This document shows positions 42,199 through 49,899 of a DNA stretch of 55,459 bases, in pieces. Made by a program: the position numbers and the translations under genes. Source of the DNA: Lysobacterales bacterium (GTDB lineage Bacteria > Pseudomonadota > Gammaproteobacteria > Xanthomonadales > SZUA-5); contig JALHRS010000037.1 in the NCBI GenBank assembly GCA_022841325.1, forward strand, positions 1-55,459, in the 5' to 3' direction. Every line of letters begins with the position of its first letter. Position 1 is the stretch's first letter. The notes below the pieces were generated by a model. That model saw only the letters and a list, made by a program, of their open reading frames with translations, was not told the DNA's origin and did no database searches.

Positions 42199-43383
42199 TC
42201 AGGTGTTAGGGATGCTCGGCGCAATCTGAGATGTGGCACCACCAGCCACCGCAGACCGACTACTTCCCAGCATGCGCGCCAGGGGTCTGATCCGCCGTAC
42301 CAGGGCTTCATATCCCAACAGTGCCAGCCCCAGGGTAGCGATCACCGCGACTGCAAACTTCAGAACCCAGTGCAGGTCCGAATCCATCAGCCAGTACTGG
42401 ACGGCAAACAGGATGGGCAGATGCACCAGATACACCCAATACGAAGTCTCGGAGAGGTAGCCAAGCACGCGGCTGCTGCGATTCAACCGGCTGCGACCGA
42501 AGCACAGGCAGGCCAGGGTCATCCAGACGCTGATGGCGGCGGCCAGGCAGGCCTGCAGCAGCTGAATCGGCCCATCCAGAATCTCGCCCTCGACCTGGGT
42601 CAGGACCAGCGACAGCCACAGGGCATGGCAGGCGATGCTGGCCAGAAGCAGACTCCGGGCGTGCGGACGCCAGGCATCGATGAGTTCGGTCCGGCCGTGC
42701 AAACCGAAGCCCAGCGCGAAGAAGACCCCGAAGTATCCGAGCGCCCAGAATTGCGGCAGCAGGCTTTCGGGTGCCGGGTGCGGCGCGCTGACAGTCGCCA
42801 GCGGCAAGGCTATCGCCAGTGGCATCCCTGCCAGCAGCAGCGCCGGGCGCATGCGCGCGATCCGCGCCGCCCATTGCTCGATCCCGAATACTCGCGCCGC
42901 CCAGACCAGCACGTAGAAATACATGAGGTAATACAGGAACCACAGGTGCGAGGTGCCAGGCGGCAGCGGCGGCAGGCCGTCCTGCTGCTGGAACTGGCGG
43001 ATCAAGGCCAGCAAGGGCGAGGGATGTTCTGCCGTGGCGGCCGCGTGCAGGGTGGTGACCGCGAGGCACTGATGTATCAGCGGCCAGAACAGGACAAAAG
43101 GCAGCGCCACGCGGAACAGCCGGTTGCGGAACATGCCGCCAAGGCCGCGGCGCTGGACCAGCAGTGCCGTGAAGAAGCCTGCCACGAGGAAGAACAATGG
43201 CATGCGGAACAGATGCGGAAACCAGACCAGTACGTCGACCAGCACAGCGCTCTGGCGGTCGGCGGTCGGAAACAGCGGATGCGCCAGCGGGCTGTAGGCC
43301 AGCGCGGCGTGGAAGAGCACGCCGGCCAGCATCGCCAGCGCACGCAGGTTGTCGAGGTAGTGCAGGCGCTCGGTAGTTGGCAT
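42199..43383 (-). CDS. Acyltransferase family 3 membrane protein (OpgC/MdoC-like)
   Basis: About 394 residues with ten or so transmembrane segments. The N-terminal Y-L-D-N-L-R-A-L-A-M-L-A-G-V-L-F-H-A (with the family His) and R-M-P-L-F-F-L-V-A-G-F-F are hallmarks of acyltransferase-3 enzymes such as OpgC, which O-acylate periplasmic glucans or cell-surface sugars. Conserved F-R-N-R and Y-L-S-E-T-S-Y-W-V-Y-L-V-H-L-P segments follow at the expected places. The ATG at 43383 opens the family N-terminus (M-P-T-T-E-R-L-H-Y-L-D); the longer frame to 43422 is not convincing. It lies apart from its neighbours, with a repeat element upstream. The acceptor molecule is unknown. Confidence 0.88.
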   Translation of the reverse strand: MPTTERLHYLDNLRALAMLAGVLFHAALAYSPLAHPLFPTADRQSAVLVDVLVWFPHLFRMPLFFLVAGFFTALLVQRRGLGGMFRNRLFRVALPFVLFWPLIHQCLAVTTLHAAATAEHPSPLLALIRQFQQQDGLPPLPPGTSHLWFLYYLMYFYVLVWAARVFGIEQWAARIARMRPALLLAGMPLAIALPLATVSAPHPAPESLLPQFWALGYFGVFFALGFGLHGRTELIDAWRPHARSLLLASIACHALWLSLVLTQVEGEILDGPIQLLQACLAAAISVWMTLACLCFGRSRLNRSSRVLGYLSETSYWVYLVHLPILFAVQYWLMDSDLHWVLKFAVAVIATLGLALLGYEALVRRIRPLARMLGSSRSAVAGGATSQIAPSIPNT

Positions 43384-43521
43384 GTACGGGGGTCCTGGGT
43401 GCTGGTCGGCCGGGCATGGCAATGCCAGCGGGCGAGTCTCATGGTTGTGCAGGAGCGACCTTGCGTCGCGACCTGTTACTCAACGGTCGCGCCGCAAGAG
43501 CGCGCCAACGGAGTGCACGTG

Positions 43522-43616
43522 GGCCGAGGGTGCGCGTCGCAGACGCGCTCCCCGGCACGGAATCACGAGCGATCGCGTGTAACGCCGGGGAGGCGCTGCG
43601 CGGCACCCTCGGCCTA
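43522..43616. repeat. REP/BIME-like paired hairpin element (copy 6)
   Basis: GGCCGAGGGTGC (43522-43533) and GCACCCTCGGCC (43603-43614) are perfect inverted ends, with a second inner pair CTCCCCGGC/GCCGGGGAG. The right end runs into TACG, like the CCTACG ends of other copies. It separates the acyltransferase and ABC permease genes and interrupts neither. Confidence 0.8.
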
Positions 43617-43645
43617 CGAAGCGGACCGCGTCGCTGCGCGCGTGC

Positions 43646-44332
43646 TCAATAGAACGAGCGCTTGCGGCTGTGCACCCAGCCGGTCAACACCAGAATGGCC
43701 AGACTCAGCAGCAATTGCGCCGACAGGATGGCGATGGCCGGCCCGGCCCAGACGATCTGTTCGGACTTGAACTGGGCATCGAAGCCGGGGATCTGGCCGA
43801 TGCCCATCAGGAAGGGATTGATCAGCACCATGCTGGCGATCATCACGAAGGTGTTCCAGCCCTCCGATTCCACCGCCATCGCCATGCCCAGCGAGATGCA
43901 GTAGGCCAGACCGATATGGCCAAAAACCAGCACGGCGAGCACCACCAGACCATCGGGCAAGGGCGTGAACAGGATCACGCCCAGTGTGCCCAGCGCGATG
44001 ATCACAAAGGGCGTCAGAAAGGTGATCAGATTGCCCGCCAGCTTGGCCAGATAGAAGTCCATTGGCGATACCGGCAGGCTCATGATGAAGCCCAGGGTCT
44101 GCTCCTTGCGCTCTGCCAGCAGCGAGGTCGAGATCGAGAAGCAGGCCGCCGCCACCATGACGATGATCAGCAACAAGGAGCCGAGGTAGAAGCTCCAGGG
44201 CGTAGCCATCCCCAGCAGACACAGCGCCACGATGCCCGCCACGACATACGCCGCCAGCTGTTTCTCGAACAGCTGCCAGTCCTTGCTGATCAGCAGCCGG
44301 ATGATGGGAAAATTGGGTTCGAGGGCCTTCAT
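43646..44332 (-). CDS. ABC-2 type transporter permease
   Basis: 228-residue membrane protein with six hydrophobic segments (near 28-46, 49-70, 100-122, 125-150, 160-178, 200-220). It has the R-K-E-Q-T-L-G-F-I-M-S-L-P-V-S-P-x-x-x-Y-L-A-K motif of ABC-2 permeases, where the helix contacting the ATPase lies. It ends in a basic tail. The start codon overlaps the ATPase stop (ATGA, 44329-44332), so the two are translationally coupled. Together with the upstream GntR gene they form a YtrA-type operon; such systems are typically induced by cell-wall-active compounds, though the substrate here is unknown. Confidence 0.88.
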   Translation of the reverse strand: MKALEPNFPIIRLLISKDWQLFEKQLAAYVVAGIVALCLLGMATPWSFYLGSLLLIIVMVAAACFSISTSLLAERKEQTLGFIMSLPVSPMDFYLAKLAGNLITFLTPFVIIALGTLGVILFTPLPDGLVVLAVLVFGHIGLAYCISLGMAMAVESEGWNTFVMIASMVLINPFLMGIGQIPGFDAQFKSEQIVWAGPAIAILSAQLLLSLAILVLTGWVHSRKRSFY

Positions 44333-45213
44333 GCGGCAACTCCGGTGCGAACGGTGGTCACGAAAATGTCTTCCAGGCTCATGGCATGTGAGCTCTTGAT
44401 GGCCAGCCCGCGCGCTTCCAGGCGCGGCGCCAGTTCCTCGCTGAAGCCCTGGATCTTGAGCTCCAGCATCGATCCGTTGCGGCGCACGCTGGCCACTTCG
44501 GGAAACTCCTGCTGATCGAAGTCGGCGTCGGCCTGACACACCATGCGCCTCCAGCTGTCCAGGAAATGCTCCTTGTCCTGGGAAGCAATGATTCGACCCT
44601 GGTGAAGGAAGGTGATGCTGTCGGCCAGTTGCTCGATGTCGTGGGTGTTGTGCGAGGAAAACAGCACGCTGCGAGCCTCGTCGCGCAGCACATCGGCCAG
44701 CGCATCCAGCACTTCGGCGCGTGCGACCGGATCCAGTCCCGTGGTCGGCTCGTCCAGCAACAGCAACCTCGGGTGCCTGGCCAGACACAGCAGCAACAGC
44801 GACTTCACCCGCTGGCCATGGGAAAGGCCAGCCATCAGCTGCTCGGGTCGCAGATCAAATCGGCGTACCAGCTCAATAGCGTAGGTTTCATCCCAAGCTG
44901 GATAGATGGCGGCGACCAGATCCATGTGCCAGCGCAGGCTGCGGCCCTTGTACAGGCGCATGTCTTCGGAGGCAAAGCCGATCTCGCGCTTGGCCGCCAC
45001 CTGTTGCGCCGGCATGGCATAGCCCAGCACTTCGACCTGCCCACGGTCCGGCTGGGCCAGCCCGGTCAGAATCCGCAGCAAGGTGGTCTTGCCGGCGCCG
45101 TTGACGCCCACCAGACCCATGATCTGACCCTCAGGCAGGCACAGATCAATGTCCTCCAGCGCGAAATGCGGATAGCGCTTGCTGATGCCGGAGACCGAGA
45201 AGGCGTTGCTCAT
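44329..45213 (-). CDS. ABC transporter ATP-binding protein
   Basis: 294 residues with all nucleotide-binding motifs: Walker A G-V-N-G-A-G-K-T-T (36-44), signature L-S-H-G-Q (130-134; H replaces the usual G/S after S), Walker B L-L-L-L-D-E-P (150-156) and a switch His in F-S-S-H-N-T-H (about 192). The D-loop is T-T-G-L-D-P. The last 60 residues form a short C-terminal domain ending V-T-T-V-R-T-G-V-A-A. It is coupled by overlapping stop/start codons to both the regulator upstream (45210-45213) and the permease downstream. Confidence 0.93.
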   Translation of the reverse strand: MSNAFSVSGISKRYPHFALEDIDLCLPEGQIMGLVGVNGAGKTTLLRILTGLAQPDRGQVEVLGYAMPAQQVAAKREIGFASEDMRLYKGRSLRWHMDLVAAIYPAWDETYAIELVRRFDLRPEQLMAGLSHGQRVKSLLLLCLARHPRLLLLDEPTTGLDPVARAEVLDALADVLRDEARSVLFSSHNTHDIEQLADSITFLHQGRIIASQDKEHFLDSWRRMVCQADADFDQQEFPEVASVRRNGSMLELKIQGFSEELAPRLEARGLAIKSSHAMSLEDIFVTTVRTGVAA

Positions 45214-45620
45214 GGCGTTTCCTCAGATGTTGCGTTGGTATCGACGGTTGCGGACTCGTCGAGCAGTTGCTTGATGTCTTCGATGTCCAGACCCAGCTTC
45301 GCTGCTGTCAGCAGCAGGGCGCGCAGGTGTTCGGCAAATTCGGCGTGCAACAGGGCCCGCTGCAGGTCCGGAGAGTCGGCGACAAATGAACCCTTGCCCT
45401 GGCGCGTCACGATGACCCCGGCGCGCTCCAGTTCCTGGTAAGCCCGCTTGACCGTGATCACGCTGACCTGACTCTGGCTGGCCAGCTCACGTATCGACGG
45501 CAGCGCGGTCCCCGCCGGCCAGTCGCCGGCCATGACCTTCATGGTGATCTGATCGATCACCTGCTGGTACATGGGCGCGCCACTGCTGGCGGAGAGGAAG
45601 AGTTTTGCGTCCACGATCAT
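45210..45620 (-). CDS. YtrA-subfamily GntR transcriptional regulator
   Basis: 136 residues. The N-terminal winged helix has Y-Q-Q-V-I-D-Q-I, G-D-W-P-A-G-T-A-L-P-S-I-R-E-L-A, V-S-V-I-T-V-K-R-A-Y-Q-E-L-E and the wing G-V-I-V-T-R-Q-G-K-G-S-F-V. Two short helices follow as the small dimerisation tail of YtrA-type proteins. These repress their own operon, usually with a linked ABC transporter, until an effector is sensed. Here the ATPase and permease genes follow directly, overlapping by 4 bp each. The ATG at 45620 starts the family N-terminus, and a candidate operator lies 14-31 bp upstream. Confidence 0.92.
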   Translation of the reverse strand: MIVDAKLFLSASSGAPMYQQVIDQITMKVMAGDWPAGTALPSIRELASQSQVSVITVKRAYQELERAGVIVTRQGKGSFVADSPDLQRALLHAEFAEHLRALLLTAAKLGLDIEDIKQLLDESATVDTNATSEETP

Positions 45621-45633
45621 CTGTGTCTATTTG

Positions 45634-45651
45634 GTATGCACAGTATGCACA
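45634..45651. promoter_or_regulatory. Candidate YtrA-type operator: two tandem GTATGCACA repeats
   Basis: GTATGCACA occurs twice without a gap, starting 14 bp before the GntR start codon. The adjacency of two identical 9-mers at the promoter of an autoregulated GntR operon suggests an operator; the placement would block transcription initiation. Inferred from position and repetition only. Confidence 0.5.
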
Positions 45652-45662
45652 GCTAGAACTCA

Positions 45663-46207
45663 GTGGTGCAAGTACCGTCCGCAGGGTCCGAGCAAGCGAG
45701 AATGGCGGGAGTGCTGGTCGCGGCTGGCAGTGCGCCGGTTCGCGCAAGGAGAGACGAGGCAAGGGGCGGGGGACCCACCCCGCCGCACGATCTGACTTTG
45801 CAGCCAGGTTGGGCCCCTGCCCCTTGCCCCTGCCCCCTTTTTTCCCGGCAGGAGCTAAGTCACGTTGACCCGAAGGGTCTACGTGACAGCTGCGCAGCTC
45901 ACAGGCACCCGGATCGCGGACAGAGTCCGCTCCCACAGGGCGGCGGAGCACGCTGGCCCGAGAGCCCCGGACACACCACAACTGTGGGAGCGGCTTCAGC
46001 CGCGACTGCTGTGCCGGGCACCTGCATGGCCGCGGATGCTGCAGACCTCGACCGCGCGAGGAAGCTTCAGTGCGATGGCGCGCCCACGCCGCGGGTCATT
46101 GAGAACCCCGGACACACCAGAACTGTGGGAGCGGCTTCAGCCGCGATCGCTGTGCCGGGCACCTGCATGGCCGCGGATGCTGCAGACCTCGACCGCGCGA
46201 GGAAGCT
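45663..46207. other. Gene-free repeat region between the GntR operon and the kinase gene
   Basis: No gene seen. Near 45750-45840 there is a G- and C-tract inverted pair (GGCAAGGGGC with GCCCCTTGCC). From 45960 the region is taken up by two direct repeats of about 130 bp (see 45968-46236). Small ORFs in three frames repeat each other, as expected of duplicated non-coding sequence. Confidence 0.6.
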
Positions 46208-46236
46208 TCAGTGCGATGGCGCGCCCACGCCACGCG
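45968..46236. repeat. Tandem duplication of ~130 bp including the kinase gene's 3' end
   Basis: CCCCGGACACACCA...AACTGTGGGAGCGGCTTCA... to ...GATGGCGCGCCCACGCC occurs twice (about 45968-46100 and 46103-46236) with few differences. The second copy carries the kinase stop and last codons, so the first contains a duplicate of them. Each unit also contains CTGTGGGAGCGGCTTCAGCC, a REP-like sequence that I know as common in gammaproteobacteria. Confidence 0.75.
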
Positions 46237-49117
46237 TCATCGCTCGTGCCCGCGCGATCCAGGGCATCCGCGTGGCCATCTGGGGGACATCGACCCCGGC
46301 TGTTTCCAGTTCGGCGAGTTCACTCGCCCATTCGGCGAAGGCGTCATCGCGCCCGAGCACATCGAAGATCTCAAGGTGCGCGTTGATCACCTCCAATCGC
46401 ATCATCGGGTCGACTCCCGGGTCCTGGACGCGCTGCCACCACGGCGCAAGTCGGGCGAGTGCGCTGTCGACATCGCGCCCGGCGCGCACCTCGCAGCTTG
46501 CCAGCAGGCGCGCCAGCACGTCGCCGGGTATGGCTGGATTGGCTGCAAGCCGCGACTCGATTGGCCCGATGATCTCGAGCACGCGGTCGCAGCGCCGGGG
46601 GCGGAACGTCCAGCTCAACCGAAACAAGATCATGTCGCGGCCTGCCTCAGTGAGTTCGGTGTCCGCCAATGCCGCAGCGAGCGCGGCCTCAGCAGCTGCA
46701 AGCGCCTCCTCGTAGCGGCCGTCCCGTTGGTTCAGTGAGGAGGTGATCATGTACACCCGCAGCGCCAGCGGCGCGGGAAGTTCAGCGCGACGCTGGTACA
46801 GCGTGTCGAGCCGCGCGTGCGCGGCCGCGGCGCGTCCCTCGATGAACTCCAGCTCGGCGATGCTGACTTCGGCCCAGATACAGTCCTGAATGACGCCGCG
46901 TGCGGCCGCACAGAGGGGCGCTCGCGCGGTGGCGACCTCGTCGGCAGTGACCCCGACACCTGCCAGGAACCCACTCTGCTGTGCCGCCTGCAACATCAGC
47001 CGCAGCCGGCGCCGGCTGTCCAGCGGCATCGCCCGCGCCACCGCGACCAGTTGCTGCTGCAGCGGCGCATCGTTCAAGCCCTGCAAGGCCGCCAGCTGCA
47101 GACCCGTCGTGATCTGCGCGGCGATGGTGGGATGCGCGTATCCAAGTCGGGGGATCTGTTCCTCGATCGTCGCATGCAGCTTGGCGCGCCATTCCGAACG
47201 GCCGGCAAGGGCATCGGGCAGGCTTTGCGCAAGCACGCGCAGCGCCGCCAGAACCGGGTGATCGGCGGGCAGGCGCAGGGACAGCCGCGCGTAGGCCTCG
47301 CTGGCTTCTGCCGCCAGACGGCGCGGTGCATCCGGGTCAGCGCCACCCGTCGCCATCGCAATGAGTTGCAACTGAAGCAGGCCGATCTCGACTTCGGCAT
47401 CCAGCGTGGCGTCGTCGATCGCCGGCGCCATCGCGGTCACCCGCGGCCACAGCGCAAGCGCGGCGGCGAGCCGCGCGGCAGCGGTTTGATCGCGGAACTG
47501 GGCCAGCGCGATCCCCGAAGCGCTGATCAGCGACCCGGCGTGCAGCAGCGGATCGGCGAGCACGTGCGGGTCAGCCAGCAGCGCCTCGGCGGCGCGCGCT
47601 GACTCGGCGATATCCACATGATCGAACGCGACCATGAGGCGGCGCAGCTCGGCCTGTGCGCGTGCCCGCCCAAGACCGAGTTCGGTGGCGATATCCGCCG
47701 CTGCTGCGAAGCCTGCGATCGCCGCCTGATCGTCGCCTATCTGCGCCTGCGCCAGCGCCACCGTGTATTGCACCGGCAAGCGGATCTGCGGCGGCATGCC
47801 GGCAAGCTGTGACGGCGCGGCGCTCAGCACATCCCGGAACGCAACCTCCGGTTTGCCCGCAATCACCGGATTGCCGGCCGCAAACACGCGGGCCAGTGCC
47901 TCCTGGGTGCCGCGAGCCTGCGCCAGCGCAGCCTCGGCGCGATCGCGATCGCGCGCGGCGCCGATTGCAAATGACAGAGCCAGCCCGCTGCCGATCAGCA
48001 AGCCACCCAGCGCCATGGCGAGCGCCGCCACCAGTGCCGGTTTGCGCCGCGCCAGCAACACCGCGCGGCGCCACCACGGCGGTCGCCGCGCGCGGATTGG
48101 CTCGGCTGCCAGATAGCGCCGCAGATCGTCGGCGAACAACCCGGCACTGGCGTAACGCTGCTGAGGAATCTTTGCCAGCGCGGTCTCGACGATCACCTCC
48201 AGATCGCCGCGCAAAGTCCGGTCGAGTCGCGACATCGGCGGCGGCGTGACCTCGCCTACCTGTCGCAGCGCCTCCAGCGGAGTCAGTCCCGCGACCGGCA
48301 GCGGCAAGCGGTCGGTCATCAGTTCGTAGGCCATCACGCCGAGCGCGTAGACATCGCTGCGCGCATCCGGCCGTGAGCTGCCAATGGCCTGTTCCGGGCT
48401 CATGTAGGCCGGCGTGCCGAGCAGCATCCCGGTCTCGGTCAGCGTGTGCCCCTCCCCCATGATTTGCCCGATACCGAAGTCGAGCACTTTGGGATGGCCC
48501 TCGGCGTCGATCAGAATATTCGACGGCTTAAGGTCTCGATGCACCACGCCGCGCGCGTGCGCGTGCTCGACGGCATCAGCGACCTGCGCCAGCAGTGCCA
48601 ATCGCTGATCGCGCGAGAGTCTGGCGCAATGATCGGTGAGATCAATGCCGTCGACGTACTCCATCACCAGGAAGGGACGTTCGTCGGCATCCGCATCGAC
48701 TTCGACGATGTGCGCGATCCCCGGGTGTGACAACCGGGCCAGCAATTCGGCTTCGCGCCGGAAGCGCGCCAGCGCCAGCGGGCCACCGGCCCCCGCCAGG
48801 CGTTTCAGCGCGACCAGGCGCTGCGGACTTGCCTGTTCGGCGAGATAGACCACCCCCATGCCACCGCGGCCCAAGGTGCGCAGGATCCGGTAGCGACCGA
48901 TGTACTGACCCTCAGCAGACTCTGGTTCCAAATCGCGTGCTTCGGCGCCGACGGTATCGGAGTCGGCGTCGGCCAGCATCGCGACCACCGCGTCCCGCAA
49001 CGCGGCGTCGGCTGGCTGAGTCGCCAACCATGCCGAACGCTCGGCGCGGGGCTGCATCGACGCTGCTTCGAACAGCGCTTTCACCTCGGGCCAGCGCTCG
49101 CGCAGCGGGTTGTGCAT
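46208..49117 (-). CDS. Membrane-anchored Ser/Thr protein kinase with C-terminal helical repeats
   Basis: 969 residues. The kinase domain (about 75-340) shows G-R-G-G-M-G-V-V (83-90), catalytic-site Lys-105, H-R-D-L-K-P-S-N (193-200), D-F-G (213-215) and S-P-E (240-242), all intact. A transmembrane helix spans about 360-386. The remaining 580 residues are Ala/Leu-rich helical repeats, probably TPR-like and periplasmic, perhaps a sensor. This architecture is the one paired with TIGR02999-type sigma factors in Lysobacterales, and such a sigma gene is divergently encoded 155 bp away. Substrate and signal are unknown. The 3' end has been duplicated downstream. Confidence 0.92.
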   Translation of the reverse strand: MHNPLRERWPEVKALFEAASMQPRAERSAWLATQPADAALRDAVVAMLADADSDTVGAEARDLEPESAEGQYIGRYRILRTLGRGGMGVVYLAEQASPQRLVALKRLAGAGGPLALARFRREAELLARLSHPGIAHIVEVDADADERPFLVMEYVDGIDLTDHCARLSRDQRLALLAQVADAVEHAHARGVVHRDLKPSNILIDAEGHPKVLDFGIGQIMGEGHTLTETGMLLGTPAYMSPEQAIGSSRPDARSDVYALGVMAYELMTDRLPLPVAGLTPLEALRQVGEVTPPPMSRLDRTLRGDLEVIVETALAKIPQQRYASAGLFADDLRRYLAAEPIRARRPPWWRRAVLLARRKPALVAALAMALGGLLIGSGLALSFAIGAARDRDRAEAALAQARGTQEALARVFAAGNPVIAGKPEVAFRDVLSAAPSQLAGMPPQIRLPVQYTVALAQAQIGDDQAAIAGFAAAADIATELGLGRARAQAELRRLMVAFDHVDIAESARAAEALLADPHVLADPLLHAGSLISASGIALAQFRDQTAAARLAAALALWPRVTAMAPAIDDATLDAEVEIGLLQLQLIAMATGGADPDAPRRLAAEASEAYARLSLRLPADHPVLAALRVLAQSLPDALAGRSEWRAKLHATIEEQIPRLGYAHPTIAAQITTGLQLAALQGLNDAPLQQQLVAVARAMPLDSRRRLRLMLQAAQQSGFLAGVGVTADEVATARAPLCAAARGVIQDCIWAEVSIAELEFIEGRAAAAHARLDTLYQRRAELPAPLALRVYMITSSLNQRDGRYEEALAAAEAALAAALADTELTEAGRDMILFRLSWTFRPRRCDRVLEIIGPIESRLAANPAIPGDVLARLLASCEVRAGRDVDSALARLAPWWQRVQDPGVDPMMRLEVINAHLEIFDVLGRDDAFAEWASELAELETAGVDVPQMATRMPWIARARAMTRGVGAPSH

Positions 49118-49272
49118 CGCCGAAGACTAGCCGCGCGCTCAGGGATTCAGCAAGCCGCCTGGCGTTGCCGAAACCTGTGATGTTGCGCTGTCTCCTAGTC
49201 ACCGCTACAGGCTCGTTTCGACAGCCTGCTAAGCTAGTGTGAGTTCACCCGAGGTTCCAGCGCCCCCATCCG

Positions 49273-49815
49273 ATGACTCAGATCACTCAACTCATCCACC
49301 GCGCCGCCGAAGGTGACCGGGTTGCCTTCGATGCCGCCTTCGGGGCCATCCAACTGGAGTTGCGCGGTCTGGCCGCTCGGCGACTCGCTGCCGACTCGCG
49401 CGCCACCCTGTCGCCGACCATGCTGGTCAACGAAACCTGGCTCAAGCTGGCCGGCAGCGTGGTTCAGGCCGAAGATCGCGTGCATTTCTTTCGCATCGCC
49501 GCCGCGGCGATGAAGCAGATCTGGATCGACCGCCAGCGCTCGCGTGCAGCCGAACTGGAGCGTATCCGCCTGTACGTCGATGGCATGCCGGAAATCGGCG
49601 GAGAGCCGGTCGCGCCGCAGGACTGGACCGAACTGGTCGACTGGGATGCGGCGATGCGCACGCTCGAACGCGACGATCCGGAGCTTGCCGAACTGGTCGC
49701 GCTGCGCGTGTTCTCCGGCCTCGACCTCGATGAGGTCGCGGCCCTGCAGGGCGTGTCGCTGCGGACGGTGCAACGGCAGTGGCGCACGGCGCGGGCCTTC
49801 CTGCTCAACGTTTGA
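49273..49815 (+). CDS. ECF-type sigma factor (TIGR02999-like)
   Basis: 180 residues. Region 2 spans about 1-90 (L-R-G-L-A-A-R-R-L-A, then V-N-E-T-W-L-K-L and F-F-R-I-A-A-A-A-M-K-Q-I-W-I-D). Region 4 is at about 125-180: A-E-L-V-A-L-R-V-F-S-G-L-D-L-D-E-V-A-A-L-Q-G-V-S-L-R-T-V-Q-R-Q-W. The combination of L-x-P-T-x-L-V-N-E-x-W-L-K-L and R-T-V-x-R-x-W-x-x-A-R-A-F-L is that of the TIGR02999 family. These are commonly next to Ser/Thr kinase genes and may be controlled by phosphorylation rather than by an anti-sigma factor (inference from family). The 155-bp divergent gap should contain both promoters. Confidence 0.92.
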   Translation: MTQITQLIHRAAEGDRVAFDAAFGAIQLELRGLAARRLAADSRATLSPTMLVNETWLKLAGSVVQAEDRVHFFRIAAAAMKQIWIDRQRSRAAELERIRLYVDGMPEIGGEPVAPQDWTELVDWDAAMRTLERDDPELAELVALRVFSGLDLDEVAALQGVSLRTVQRQWRTARAFLLNV

Positions 49816-49899
49816 GTTCAGCACAGGCCGCACGGTTGATACGCCACTGACGTTCGCGATGCCACATGCCATGCGAACCGCGCCTTGCGCCTTGGCCTG

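Noticed and set aside
45663..46715. Plus-strand frame of 350 codons over the region upstream of the GntR gene
   Set aside because: Its sequence repeats itself with the 130-bp duplication and then reads antisense to the kinase; no homology is apparent.
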